From Chengkuizengella marina (GTDB lineage: Bacteria > Bacillota > Bacilli > Paenibacillales > KCTC-33759): a DNA stretch of 64,000 bases. The notes below the pieces were generated by a model that saw only the letters and a list, made by a program, of their open reading frames with translations, ran no database searches and was not told where the DNA came from. Shown here in pieces: positions 8,312-19,242 of this stretch; within the stretch, counting starts at the first letter, position 1; every line of letters begins with the position of its first letter. Where the stretch lies: assembly GCF_009910845.1 (NCBI RefSeq), contig NZ_SIJB01000024.1, positions 1 to 64,000 on the forward strand, in the 5' to 3' direction. The translations under genes and the position numbers were made by a program.

Positions 8312-11300
8312 TATCAGTACCTAAACCAAAAGGTAGCTATTGGACAGATGATCAATGGTCTGCTATTTCAACAAGAGGAGACAATGTCCTTATTTCAGCA
8401 GCAGCAGGTTCAGGAAAAACAGCTGTTCTTGTAGAGCGAATCATACGTTTGATTTCTTCAGAAGCGGACGGTATTGATGTTGATCATTTACTTGTAGCAA
8501 CATTTACGAAAGCCGCTGCTTCAGAAATGAGACATAGAATTAGAGAAGCACTGGAGAAAGAATTATCTAAAAATCCACAGTCAGATCATTTGAAGAAGCA
8601 GCTAACGTTAATTCATAAAGCCAATATTACAACTTTGCATTCTTTTTGTTTGGAAGTGATACAGCAAAATTTCCACTCTATTCAAATGGATCCCAAATTT
8701 AGAATAGGTAACGATACAGAAACAGAATTAATTAGACAGGAAGTTTTAGAAGACTTATTTGAAAGATATTATGAGAACAGTCATCCAGATAGTGATTTTT
8801 GGAAGCTTGTAGAAGCTTATACTGGAGAAAGGAATGATGATTTACTATTTCATTTAGTACTTCGTTTATATGATTACTCGCGAAGCCATCCATGGCCAGA
8901 TCAATGGTTGCAACAAATGGCTAATCAATTTCAAACGGTAGGCACAAATCTTGAAGATGACAATATTGAATTTAGTCAGTTATGGATGCAAAGTTTAATG
9001 CAAAGTGTACAAATTGAACTGAAAGGTATTTTAGGTTTGTTAAAAGAAGCGCTAAAGTTGGCAAAAGAACCGAATGGACCTTTAATTTATGTGGATATGA
9101 TTTTGGAAGATATTGAATTCGTAGACCAACTATTTTTGGATGCTAAAGATAGAGATTGGAAGCAATTATATCTTTCCTTTCAAAATATTCAATTTCCAAA
9201 TCTCAAATCAACTAGGAATCAAGAAATAGATTCACAATTACAAGATCAAGTAAAGGAACTAAGAAATGAAGCGAAGAAACTAATTGGCGATATACGTGAA
9301 GAATTGTTTCAAAGATCACTAGAAACTTTTTATGAAGAGTTGAAAGAAGTTGCTCCATTAATGAAAGCACTGGTAAAATTGATCCAAGATTTTTCTGAGC
9401 AATATCAACTTGCTAAAGTAGATAAGGGGTTAGTTGATTATAGTGATCTAGAACATTATTGTTTACAAATTTTATGTGATGGAGATTCTGAACTTTATCA
9501 TTTGCAGCCTTCTCAAATTGCATTGAATTATCAAAGTTATTTTGAAGAGGTATTAATAGATGAATATCAAGATACAAATATGGTTCAAGAAGCCATTTTA
9601 TCTTTAATTTCAAAAGATAAACCAGGTAATCGATTTATGGTAGGGGATGTAAAACAAAGTATTTATCGATTTCGTTTAGCAGAGCCAGGTTTGTTTTTAG
9701 ATAAGTATAAAAGATATGAGAGTGTGAATAAGAAAAGCCAATATCAAGACGGGATAAAGATTGATCTTTCAAAAAACTTTAGAAGTCGTAAAGAGATCAT
9801 TAATGGCGTTAATTATATTTTCCAACAATTGATGAATGAATCTGTTGGAGAGATGACATATGATGAGAAATCTGCATTAATTTATGGTGAAGGTTTCTCT
9901 GAAATGAACCAGCTAGGACATACTAATTCATCGATTCAAATTCAGATGATTGATAGGTCTTTAGACGATCAACAACAGGACAACGAAAATGATGCAAATT
10001 TAAAACCATCTATAGACTCACAAGATGTTGAGACGGCTCAATTAGAAGTATTTCACATTATAAATCAAATAAAAAAATTAGTAGGTGGTAACGGAGCACC
10101 TTTTTATGTAACAGATAAACATGGAGATGAACGTCCAGCAACATATAAGGATATTGTAATTTTACTTAGATCAACTCAACAATGGTCTCCAATTTTTACA
10201 GATGAACTTAAAAAAGCAGGTATTCCTTGTTATGCGGATTTGGATTCAGGTTATTTTGATGCCGGAGAAGTAGAAGTAATATTGTCTGTCTTAAAAGTGA
10301 TAGATAATCCATATCAAGATATTCCGTTAGCGGCAGTTTTACGTTCTCCAATCGTTCAACTTTCTGCTGATGATATGGCATTAATCCGTCTTTCTGATCC
10401 GAATAACTCCTATTTTGAAGCATTGAAGGCTTTTATAAATCAAAAGGAAAATAACGAACATGATCTAAAGAATAAGCTGGATCAATTTATGATTCAACTA
10501 GAAAGTTGGCGAATAAAAGCTAGACAAGGCTCTGTTTCAGAATTAATTTGGCACATATATCGTGAGACTATATTTTTCGACATGGTAGGTGGGATGCCAG
10601 GAGGGGTACAAAAACAAGCAAATCTACGTTTGTTATATGACCGTGCTAAACAATATGAGAAAACTTCTTTTAGAGGTTTATTCCGCTTTTTAAGCTTCAT
10701 TAATCAAATGCGCGATAGAGGAGGAGACTTAGGGACTGCAATAGCAGTAGGAGAACAAGAAAATGTGGTTCGTTTAATGTCCATACATAAGAGTAAAGGG
10801 TTGGAATTTCCGATAGTATTTGTTGCTGGAATAAATAAAATGTTTAACTTTCAAGATTTACACAATCCTTTTTTAATGCATAAACAGTTGGGTTTTGGTC
10901 CTAAATATGTGGATATTATGAATAGAATATCTTACCCTACCTTACCTAGTTTAGCTATCAAAAGAAGACTGCAATTAGAAATGTTAGCTGAAGAAATGCG
11001 TATACTTTATGTTGCTTTAACACGTGCAAAAGAAAAACTATTTTTAGTAGGTACTATTAAACATTTAAAGAAGAAGTTATTGAAATGGAGTCCAATTATT
11101 GGAAGTGCTTCTTCACAGCTTCCTGATTATGTATTAGTCAGTGCTCGAAGCTATTTTGATTGGTTAGGTCCTGCATTAATACGTCATGATCATATGAAAC
11201 CAATGAGGGAATTATTAGATCACCATTTGACCCCTAGATTCAAAGAAAATAGCTACAATTCAAAATGGGTGTTTGAGACTATGTCTACTCGTAATTTAAT

Positions 11301-12138
11301 AGAGGAACAAAAAGAAAAGGATTTAATGACTGTATCTAGTTTAAAGTCTCTAACTCAGTTGCAAAACTATGAATATAAAACTGATCCATTCATAGCTGAT
11401 TTATTATTTCATAAATTTAATTGGAAAGATGATAACAAATTATCTCAAACTTTGTTATCTAAAACCTCAGTTTCAGAAATGAAAAGGTTGACTGATTTAA
11501 AAATAGAAATGATGACTAGAAATGATGAAGAGATCCTATCAGCATCATTGTTAAAATCAATTCCTCAAAAAAATAATTTAAAAAGAAGACCTCGATTTAT
11601 GGAACAAAAACAAGTGAATGCTGCAGAGAGAGGAACAGTGTATCATTCCATCATGCAGCACATTCCATTACAAAAAGTGATTACTTTAGAGGTAATACAA
11701 CGAACTCTTGATGACCTACTAATGAAAAATATGATTTCTGCAGAGCAAAGTAAACTGGTTGATATTTCTGTTATTTATACTTTTTTTCAAAGTGATTTAG
11801 GTAGAAGGTTGAATTTGTCCAAAACCTTTTACCGAGAAGTGCCCTTTAGTTATGGAATACCTGCCAAAGATGTATATGTCACTCATGACTCTGTATCTTC
11901 TAGTGAAATAGTATTGATACAAGGGATTATAGATTGTTTATTTTTAGAAAATGACCACTTTATTCTTATCGATTATAAAACAGATGCAGTTTATGGAAAT
12001 AAGTTAAATGAAATAAAAGAAAGATATAACATGCAAATTGAAATGTATACAAAAGCCGTTGAACACATATGGAAAATTCCTGTTTCTGAACAATATTTAT
12101 ATCTTTTTGATGGTGCACATACGGTAAAAATAAACTAG
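8308..12138 (+). CDS. addA: ATP-dependent helicase/nuclease subunit A
   Basis: AddA (RexA), the UvrD-family 3'-5' helicase and nuclease partner of AddB; 1276 residues, full length. Walker A AAAGSGKT is at about residues 31-38, the Walker B/Q region IDEYQDTN at about 416-423, and helicase motif VI in LYVALTRAKEKLF near 900. The C-terminal nuclease domain shows GIIDCLF (about 1207) and LIDYKTD (about 1219-1225), the catalytic Asp/Lys pair. The start is a GTG overlapping the addB stop. The next gene lies 81 bp downstream and looks unrelated in function. Confidence 0.97.
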   Translation: MISVPKPKGSYWTDDQWSAISTRGDNVLISAAAGSGKTAVLVERIIRLISSEADGIDVDHLLVATFTKAAASEMRHRIREALEKELSKNPQSDHLKKQLTLIHKANITTLHSFCLEVIQQNFHSIQMDPKFRIGNDTETELIRQEVLEDLFERYYENSHPDSDFWKLVEAYTGERNDDLLFHLVLRLYDYSRSHPWPDQWLQQMANQFQTVGTNLEDDNIEFSQLWMQSLMQSVQIELKGILGLLKEALKLAKEPNGPLIYVDMILEDIEFVDQLFLDAKDRDWKQLYLSFQNIQFPNLKSTRNQEIDSQLQDQVKELRNEAKKLIGDIREELFQRSLETFYEELKEVAPLMKALVKLIQDFSEQYQLAKVDKGLVDYSDLEHYCLQILCDGDSELYHLQPSQIALNYQSYFEEVLIDEYQDTNMVQEAILSLISKDKPGNRFMVGDVKQSIYRFRLAEPGLFLDKYKRYESVNKKSQYQDGIKIDLSKNFRSRKEIINGVNYIFQQLMNESVGEMTYDEKSALIYGEGFSEMNQLGHTNSSIQIQMIDRSLDDQQQDNENDANLKPSIDSQDVETAQLEVFHIINQIKKLVGGNGAPFYVTDKHGDERPATYKDIVILLRSTQQWSPIFTDELKKAGIPCYADLDSGYFDAGEVEVILSVLKVIDNPYQDIPLAAVLRSPIVQLSADDMALIRLSDPNNSYFEALKAFINQKENNEHDLKNKLDQFMIQLESWRIKARQGSVSELIWHIYRETIFFDMVGGMPGGVQKQANLRLLYDRAKQYEKTSFRGLFRFLSFINQMRDRGGDLGTAIAVGEQENVVRLMSIHKSKGLEFPIVFVAGINKMFNFQDLHNPFLMHKQLGFGPKYVDIMNRISYPTLPSLAIKRRLQLEMLAEEMRILYVALTRAKEKLFLVGTIKHLKKKLLKWSPIIGSASSQLPDYVLVSARSYFDWLGPALIRHDHMKPMRELLDHHLTPRFKENSYNSKWVFETMSTRNLIEEQKEKDLMTVSSLKSLTQLQNYEYKTDPFIADLLFHKFNWKDDNKLSQTLLSKTSVSEMKRLTDLKIEMMTRNDEEILSASLLKSIPQKNNLKRRPRFMEQKQVNAAERGTVYHSIMQHIPLQKVITLEVIQRTLDDLLMKNMISAEQSKLVDISVIYTFFQSDLGRRLNLSKTFYREVPFSYGIPAKDVYVTHDSVSSSEIVLIQGIIDCLFLENDHFILIDYKTDAVYGNKLNEIKERYNMQIEMYTKAVEHIWKIPVSEQYLYLFDGAHTVKIN

Positions 12139-12219
12139 GTAAACACCCATTTTTTTTAATATAGTAGCCTTTTGCCCACAGGTGAATATCATGGTTGGTG
12201 TAGGAGGTGTTTACGAAAA

Positions 12220-12792
12220 ATGAATAATACTAATGCTGGGGTATCGCCAATATCAAATAATAATGTAGGTCCGATCTCAAATAATGTAGGTCCAATCTCA
12301 AATCCTGGAGTATCTCCCACGACAAACGAAAACATAGCCCCGATATCAAAAAAAGGAGTATATCCAATATCAAATGAAAACATAGCCCCAATGTCAAAAG
12401 CAGGTGTAGCACCAGCACATATGAATGGTATGAAAGACGTTTGTTATCAAAATATGCATCGATATGTTATGGTTGAAATGATGGATGGAACTACTCAAGA
12501 CGGATTTGTAGAATGTGTTGATGAGGAAAATTTATATTTGGCATGTCCAAACTGTGAGAATGTAATGGCAGCTGAAGAGATGATGATGCCAAATAATATG
12601 CATCATCATCAGCCTTATCATCACTCTCACCATATGAGACAATTTGGTTATGGTGGATTTGGATTTCCAGGGTATGGATTCGGATTCCCAGGATATGGTT
12701 TTGGCTTTCCATACGGTAGAAGATTAGGTTTCTTTAGAAGAAGATTTCCTTTTGGCTATATAAGAAGGTTCGGCAGATTACCGTATTATTGA
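12220..12792 (+). CDS. Repeat-rich coat-like protein with Phe/Gly/Tyr-rich C-terminus
   Basis: The ATG at 12220 follows TAGGAGGTG (12201-12209) and is preferred over an upstream frame start at 12172. The 190-residue product has three parts. Residues 5-65 are seven or eight short repeats of the form V-x-P-I-S-N or I-A-P-x-S-K. Residues 73-117 form a small domain with four cysteines (VEMMDGTTQDGFVECVDEEN, then CPNC). Residues 120-190 are His-rich, then tandem GYGFGFPG units, then Arg/Phe/Gly-rich to the end. There is no signal peptide. The composition resembles spore coat proteins of Bacillales, which is an inference; the family is not one I can name. Confidence 0.65.
   Translation: MNNTNAGVSPISNNNVGPISNNVGPISNPGVSPTTNENIAPISKKGVYPISNENIAPMSKAGVAPAHMNGMKDVCYQNMHRYVMVEMMDGTTQDGFVECVDEENLYLACPNCENVMAAEEMMMPNNMHHHQPYHHSHHMRQFGYGGFGFPGYGFGFPGYGFGFPYGRRLGFFRRRFPFGYIRRFGRLPYY
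12235..12415 (+). repeat. Tandem coding repeats (x-V-x-P-I-S-N units)
   Basis: Inside the coat-like gene the DNA repeats in units of about 21-30 bp. Two copies of aatgtaggtcc-atctcaaat stand side by side at about 12262-12303, and two copies of gaaaacatagcccc stand at about 12328 and 12377. The repeat is in frame, so copy-number change would lengthen or shorten the protein without breaking it. Confidence 0.7.
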
Positions 12793-12854
12793 TAAGTTTA
12801 ATTTTGAGAGATAACGTAATTCATGAGGAAAATTTAATAGTTAATTACTTTTTT

Positions 12855-14474
<1,620 letters not shown>

Positions 14475-14712
14475 GCTGAATGTTAATTTGAAATCATGAA
14501 CACTGCCGATTCTGGATACGTTTTAATTTCCTGCTCCTAAAGAAGAAGCTTGTTGCTAGTTAGGTTATATATTTTTACTCAAAAATTAGGTAGCTATTGC
14601 CTATAGGGAAGTGCATATTGGAATGAAGAGGTGAATAAGAATATTGTTAAGCAGCAAAAGGATGTAGGTATGAGATTTTAAATCAAACCTAATTCCATTG
14701 AGGAGTGACATC

Positions 14713-15798
14713 ATGAAAGTCAGTGTAATTTTACCAATTTATAATGCTAAAAACTTGTTGAAAGCTAGTCTATTAACATTTACATACCAAGTACTTGAAC
14801 ATGATGATAGTTTTGAAGTGATTGTAGTAGATGATGGATCAACAGATGGTACAGATGAAGTTGTATCATCACTAGAATTAAATTATAAAATAGAATATAT
14901 ATACTTGCCAAGAACGGAAAAGTCTTCAAGATCAGCTGCAAGAAATAAAGGTATAGAAGTCGCAAGTGGTGATGTACTTTTATTTGTAGATGGTGACCAT
15001 CTTGTACCTCCTAATTTTATAAATGAGCATTTAAGATTTCACAAAGTTTATGATAACTTTGCGATTATTGGCTTTCGTCAGTTTTTATCTAAAGGCGATA
15101 TTCCAATGGATAAATTAAAAGAAGGTTTTTCAGTAAAAATGTTCCCACCCATAATAAAACTAGACGAAAGATTTCAAGTCGTTAATCAGTTTTCAGAGAA
15201 CTTCAGTAATCTTGAATATATATGGTATTTATTTTGGACATGTAATTGTTCAGTTAAAAGAAATATAGTTGAAAAAATTGGTGGTTTTGATGAAGATTTT
15301 ATACATTGGGGACTTGAGGATTGTGAATTTGGATACCGTCTGTACAAGCAAGGAGTAAGATTTGCATACAATCGTGAATCTATCGTTTACCATCAACACC
15401 ATCCAGCTGATGAATTTGATAAAATACTAAAATGGCACCAAAACTACGATATTTTTAGGAGTAAACACCCAGATATAGAGGTAAAGATGCTGGAAATAGT
15501 CGATATTTATAATAATTTTATGAATAGAACAAAAACAATTCCATGGATTAATATGTATACCCGGCTAGAATATGCAGCTAGAGCATGGAACGGGAGGTTC
15601 CCTGATACTTCATCCCCTACTGTCTATCACTTAACTAGATATTTAGAGGAAACAATGATTAAAAGAATGTTTGAAGAAGCAGAACATAAAACAATACTAA
15701 TCATAGATCATTCAAATGAATATATGTTAGATGTGATCATACAAATGCATGTATCCAAATTTGACATACTGTATTATAAAGGTAACAGGGTTCATTAA
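14713..15798 (+). CDS. GT2 family glycosyltransferase
   Basis: A 361-residue GT-A fold glycosyltransferase. KVSVILPIYNAKNLL opens the protein, VVDDGSTDGTD (about residues 38-48) binds the nucleotide sugar, LFVDGDH (about 92-98) holds the metal-binding DxD equivalent, and IHWGLEDCEFGYRLYKQG (about 197-214) is the ED-type acceptor/base motif of galactosyltransferase-like GT2 enzymes. There are no membrane segments, so it is probably cytoplasmic. The ATG at 14713 follows GAGGAGTGA and is chosen over an upstream GTG/ATG region. It lies between intact glpK and a glpK relic. Sugar and acceptor are unknown; a spore or cell-surface glycoprotein is possible from the neighbourhood. Confidence 0.85.
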   Translation: MKVSVILPIYNAKNLLKASLLTFTYQVLEHDDSFEVIVVDDGSTDGTDEVVSSLELNYKIEYIYLPRTEKSSRSAARNKGIEVASGDVLLFVDGDHLVPPNFINEHLRFHKVYDNFAIIGFRQFLSKGDIPMDKLKEGFSVKMFPPIIKLDERFQVVNQFSENFSNLEYIWYLFWTCNCSVKRNIVEKIGGFDEDFIHWGLEDCEFGYRLYKQGVRFAYNRESIVYHQHHPADEFDKILKWHQNYDIFRSKHPDIEVKMLEIVDIYNNFMNRTKTIPWINMYTRLEYAARAWNGRFPDTSSPTVYHLTRYLEETMIKRMFEEAEHKTILIIDHSNEYMLDVIIQMHVSKFDILYYKGNRVH

Positions 15799-15873
15799 TT
15801 TAATTTGTAATGCGTTATATATTCAGTTTATTAATTGAGTTTAAAACACATTTACCTATTACCATAAACACCT

Positions 15874-16056
15874 TCAGATTAACTTTTTAATGCATTTTCA
15901 AAGCCGTGTCAGCTGAACGTCCAATTATGAGTGAATAGCGGCATTAGGAACGGCTTATTTGGTGGATCATTCAGTCAACTATTGGAAAAGATCAGTGTCT
16001 TGTTCAGATTTTACTCCCAAATATTAATGAACAAACTAGAAATCAACTTTTATTAA
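15874..16056 (+). pseudogene. Decayed 3' fragment of a second glpK
   Basis: This gap between two glycosyltransferase genes aligns with the 3' end of the intact glpK (about 14222-14430). Exact blocks include aactttttaatg, tgaacgtccaat and cagtcaactattggaaa, in the same order. Translating piecewise gives QINFLMHFQS, then AERPIMSE, then ALGTAYL, NYWK and PNINEQTRNQLL, each matching the glycerol kinase C-terminus, but in different frames and with stops and a deletion. No other part of glpK is visible nearby. It is a remnant of an old duplication or of a replaced copy. Confidence 0.85.
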
Positions 16057-16193
16057 CCAATATTATCTCCTTTTTAGGTACCTAATGAATCATTTTTCAT
16101 ATATTAATATATAACATACCTCTTGTATCTTTGAATATGATTTATGGGTTTTTATTAAAACAAATATGAACTTTTGAGGCAGGGGAAGATAAT

Positions 16194-17285
16194 ATGGCTA
16201 GTGTTACTATCAGTCTTTGTATGATTGTAAAAAATGAAGAGGAAGTCCTTGGTCGATGTTTATCATCTGTCACTGATTTCGTAGATGAAATTATTATAGT
16301 GGATACCGGTTCATCGGATCGGACCAAAGAAATTGCAAAACAATACACGGATAAGATATATGACTTTGAGTGGGTAGATGATTTTTCTAAAGCGAGAAAC
16401 TTCTCTTTTTCAAAAGCGACAAAAGATTATATTATGTGGTTAGATGCCGATGACATTGTACCAGAGGAAAGTCGATTACAAATATTGGAACTCAAAAACA
16501 ATCAGATCGGCAATCATAAAATGAATTGTATTTTTATGGAATATCAATACTCATTTGATTCTGAAGGGATTTTAATATCCACTCACCGTCGAGAGCGTAT
16601 GGTAAAAAGAAAATGTAATTTCAAATGGATAGGGTTAGTTCACGAGAGGCTTGAAGTTTCAGGAGATGCATTTATAACCAATATAAATATAAAACATATG
16701 AAAAACAAGCCTCATTCAAGTAACTATATTAAAATTTATGAAAAAGCAATGAAGCAAGGAAAGAAGTTAACTGCAAAAGATAAATTGCACTTTGCGAATG
16801 AATGTTTTGAATATAAACAATATAAAAAAGCAATGGAATTGTATGAAGCAGTATTGAACAGCAACACAGTAATTAAAAATGAACAAATTTATGTTTATTT
16901 AAAAATTGCTGATTGTCATATCCAGTTCAATGATCTAGATCAAGCGATTACAAGTTGCCTAGATTCTTTCAAATTAGATTCGCCTAAAGGAGAAGTTTGT
17001 TGTAGATTAGGTTATATTTATTTACTTAAAAACCAAATTCCTATGGCTATTGATTGGTATAAAATATCTTCCAACCTTGATGTTTCTGGTGAAAGCACCT
17101 ATACACAACAACCTTGTTATACATGGCTCCCACACACACAGTTATGTGCTTGTTATGCGTTGTTAGGTGAATTTGAAGAAGCAAAAAAACATAATGATAT
17201 TGCAGCTAAATATATCCCTAATAGTTCTTATGTTAACACTAATAAGAGGTTACTAGAGGAAATGAAGTCTATAGAGAACATATAA
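16194..17285 (+). CDS. GT2 glycosyltransferase with C-terminal TPR-like repeats
   Basis: A 363-residue protein with an N-terminal GT2 domain and helical repeats behind it, the layout of SunS-like and other TPR-linked glycosyltransferases. TISLCMIVKNEEEVLGRCL (residues 5-23), IVDTGSSDRTKE (about 37-48), ARNFSFSKA (about 67-75) and MWLDADD (about 82-88, the DxD) are clear. From about residue 205 on, alternating amphipathic helices such as KAMELYEAVLN and AITSCLDSFKLD look like TPR units. No signal peptide. RBS GGGGAAG precedes the ATG. Some relatives glycosylate peptides or proteins; the acceptor here is unknown. Confidence 0.83.
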   Translation: MASVTISLCMIVKNEEEVLGRCLSSVTDFVDEIIIVDTGSSDRTKEIAKQYTDKIYDFEWVDDFSKARNFSFSKATKDYIMWLDADDIVPEESRLQILELKNNQIGNHKMNCIFMEYQYSFDSEGILISTHRRERMVKRKCNFKWIGLVHERLEVSGDAFITNINIKHMKNKPHSSNYIKIYEKAMKQGKKLTAKDKLHFANECFEYKQYKKAMELYEAVLNSNTVIKNEQIYVYLKIADCHIQFNDLDQAITSCLDSFKLDSPKGEVCCRLGYIYLLKNQIPMAIDWYKISSNLDVSGESTYTQQPCYTWLPHTQLCACYALLGEFEEAKKHNDIAAKYIPNSSYVNTNKRLLEEMKSIENI

Positions 17286-17330
17286 AAAATCATGCAAGAA
17301 TTTACCTTATCAGATAAGGTTCAAAAGGAT

Positions 17331-17350
17331 ACTCCCCTATTTCGGGGAGT
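17331..17350 (-). terminator. Hairpin downstream of the Cys-rich gene
   Basis: A 7-bp GC-rich stem (actcccc at 17331-17337 with ggggagt at 17344-17350). On the minus strand it is followed by ATCCTTTTG, so it may end the Cys-rich gene at 17389. The T run is short. A second small palindrome (ccttatc/gataagg) lies just beyond at about 17305-17319. Confidence 0.45.
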
Positions 17351-17388
17351 GAGGGGTAAAACCATATTTGTTTCTGACCATATTATTA

Positions 17389-17892
17389 TTAGATGTAATC
17401 TTCAACTCTTGTAATGTGGCATGTTGATATGGCAAGATGAGAAAGAGTACCTGGTGAATCATTCATTAGGGTCACAATACCTTCTCCAACTTTTTCAACG
17501 ATTCCCAAAGTGAAAAAAGTACCTCCAGCACTATCATATTCTAATCTCACTTTTTTTCCAGTCTTTGATAGCAATTCTTCTGTAGCAGGGTCTTCACAAC
17601 AGCTACACTCGCCTTTTTTATCCACTCGTACTGGTTTTAAAGTAAGGTCAAAATTCGGATTAGACGCAGTTCTAACCCTATCTATTCCTACTGCAGTGAC
17701 ATTACATATTGGATACGTCCCTTCACTGGTTTTTGCTAAAAATTTATCTGCAGAATTGATTGTGACATAGACATCATTAAAAAGAGAAGTAGTGGCAATT
17801 GCTACGGCACCTTCACGATCCGTTAATTGCTCCATAACACATTGCATTGGACATACACAACAATCGCAGACACTTCTATCGAATTTACCCAT
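17389..17892 (-). CDS. Cys-rich protein of unknown function
   Basis: A 167-residue protein without a signal peptide. The N-terminus is MGKFDRSVCDCCVCPMQCVM, with five cysteines in the first 20 residues; CSCCED follows at about 99-104 and another Cys at about 158. The C-terminal half contains KKVRLEYDSAGGTFFTLGIV and VTLMNDSPGTLSHLAI, which looks like a small beta-barrel resembling regulatory or coat-associated domains of Bacillales. GGAGGTG precedes the ATG. It follows a 41-residue gene on the same strand by 35 bp. Cysteine-rich proteins without export signals are common in the spore crust and exosporium; that role is only inferred. Confidence 0.6.
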   Translation of the reverse strand: MGKFDRSVCDCCVCPMQCVMEQLTDREGAVAIATTSLFNDVYVTINSADKFLAKTSEGTYPICNVTAVGIDRVRTASNPNFDLTLKPVRVDKKGECSCCEDPATEELLSKTGKKVRLEYDSAGGTFFTLGIVEKVGEGIVTLMNDSPGTLSHLAISTCHITRVEDYI

Positions 17893-17927
17893 GTTTTCAC
17901 CTCCGTTCTAGATCAATTCCTGTTATA

Positions 17928-18053
17928 TTATGTTATAAGTACTTCACAAGACTGTATGAATGCCCAATTAAATGTGTTCATATTATAAAATCCGCATTTG
18001 TCTGTGTTAAAGATATTGCTAGGTGTTTTTCTTAATTCTGGTACTTTAGTCAT
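17928..18053 (-). CDS. Small hypothetical protein, 41 residues
   Basis: A short gene with a strong ribosome binding site (AAAAAGGAG, 7 bp before the ATG). The product starts MTKVPELRKTPSNIFNTD and ends in FIQSCEVLIT. It has two cysteines, is not hydrophobic and has no export signal. Its stop lies 35 bp before the start of the Cys-rich gene on the same strand, so the two are probably one transcript. I do not recognise it. Support comes from the binding site and operon position. Confidence 0.5.
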   Translation of the reverse strand: MTKVPELRKTPSNIFNTDKCGFYNMNTFNWAFIQSCEVLIT

Positions 18054-18126
18054 GAGTCCACTCCTTTTTATTTCGATTTGAATATATTAATGTATCATTT
18101 AAAACTTATAATTAGGAGTGGTATAT

Positions 18127-19215
18127 ATGACTGTTTTTAATGTGCCTGACCCAATTCCCACCATTACAGCTGCCCTTGCTATGGCAGGCCCAAATGACAC
18201 AATTAGGATAGCACCTGGAACTTTTCCTGAAGCATTAGTCATTGGTGCTGGTAAAGATGGTATAAGAATCATAGGATCAGGAGTTAATAAAACGATTCTT
18301 GAGGGGAATAATGCTCTTAACACAGCATTTGATATTACCGGTTCACAATTAGTAACCATTGAATGCCTTACGGTGCAAAACTATACTAATGATGGGATTG
18401 AGATCAATACCAATAGTAACATTCTTAAAAATCTTTTAGTGACTGGAAATGGAGCCGAAGGAGTCCATATTACATCAGGAGGAACTCACAATCTTATCAT
18501 GGACGTTGAATCTAGTGGTAACAATAATGATGGTATAGATATAGATACTAATTTTAATTATTGCATCAATTGTATCGTAAAAGACAATGGGTTTGATGGG
18601 TTTTCAATTACCGCTGATTGTAATTTTATATATAACAATACAGCGCAGGGAAATGGTGATGGGATTTTCACAACATCTACAGCAACTGATAATTTGTTTA
18701 TAAATAACTGTCTAATCAGTAACACAGATTCTGGTTTAGATGCTGAAGGGGATGGGAATTTAATTTATTGTAATCAAGCCATAGGAAATACGAATTTTGG
18801 TTTTGAAATAGAAGAAAATAATTTAGTACTTGGCAATAAAGCAGCCAAAAATGGAACAGATGGAATTATGGCTGCTGATTTATCATCTGGGACTGATAAT
18901 CGAATATTAAAAAATAAAATCATTCAAAATATGATGAACGGTATAAATATTACAGGTATAGATAGTATTATAGACAACAATTGTGTTGTAGATAATACTT
19001 TAGCAGGTATATTATTGTCGGCTACATCTGATAGTAATGGAGTCCGTTCAAATTGTTTAGAAGGAAATAACCCGGATATACAGGATGATGGAGGACCAGC
19101 TAATGTCATTGATGAAAATATATGTGAAACAAGTGTACCCGATGGACTTTGTGAAAACTGTGGATTCAACTCAATCAAAACAAAAGGTCGGTTTTTCCCC
19201 CCACATTTCAAATGA
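18127..19215 (+). CDS. Right-handed parallel beta-helix (NosD-like) protein
   Basis: A 362-residue protein with pectate-lyase-like/NosD repeats. The start region PIPTITAALAMAGPNDTIRI is the usual cap before the helix. From about residue 50 to 330 there are many rungs of the type N-x-x-x-G-I-x-I-x-T-x-x-N (for example NDGIEINTNSNIL, NDGIDIDTNFNY, NGINITGIDS). The last 40 residues contain four cysteines (ICETSVPDGLCENC) and a basic tail. There is no signal peptide. The ATG at 18127 follows TTAGGAGTG. It diverges from the 41-residue gene by 73 bp. Related proteins act on or bind polysaccharides, or are structural; the activity here is unknown. Confidence 0.78.
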   Translation: MTVFNVPDPIPTITAALAMAGPNDTIRIAPGTFPEALVIGAGKDGIRIIGSGVNKTILEGNNALNTAFDITGSQLVTIECLTVQNYTNDGIEINTNSNILKNLLVTGNGAEGVHITSGGTHNLIMDVESSGNNNDGIDIDTNFNYCINCIVKDNGFDGFSITADCNFIYNNTAQGNGDGIFTTSTATDNLFINNCLISNTDSGLDAEGDGNLIYCNQAIGNTNFGFEIEENNLVLGNKAAKNGTDGIMAADLSSGTDNRILKNKIIQNMMNGINITGIDSIIDNNCVVDNTLAGILLSATSDSNGVRSNCLEGNNPDIQDDGGPANVIDENICETSVPDGLCENCGFNSIKTKGRFFPPHFK

Positions 19216-19242
19216 TATAGTTTGCTGTATATCTGCATAAAA

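Noticed and set aside
12172-12219. Upstream extension of the coat-like gene (16 residues)
   Set aside because: The strong site TAGGAGGTG lies inside this extension and points to ATG 12220.
14475-14712. A small gene or regulatory RNA between glpK and the glycosyltransferase
   Set aside because: I found no frame with a binding site and no stable hairpin; only A/T-rich sequence.
15799-16193. Insertion sequence causing the glpK duplication
   Set aside because: No terminal inverted repeats, target duplication or transposase remnants were visible; only the glpK relic is recognisable.
18924-19238. 104-residue minus-strand frame over the beta-helix gene end
   Set aside because: Antisense of a repetitive coding sequence, with no ribosome binding site.
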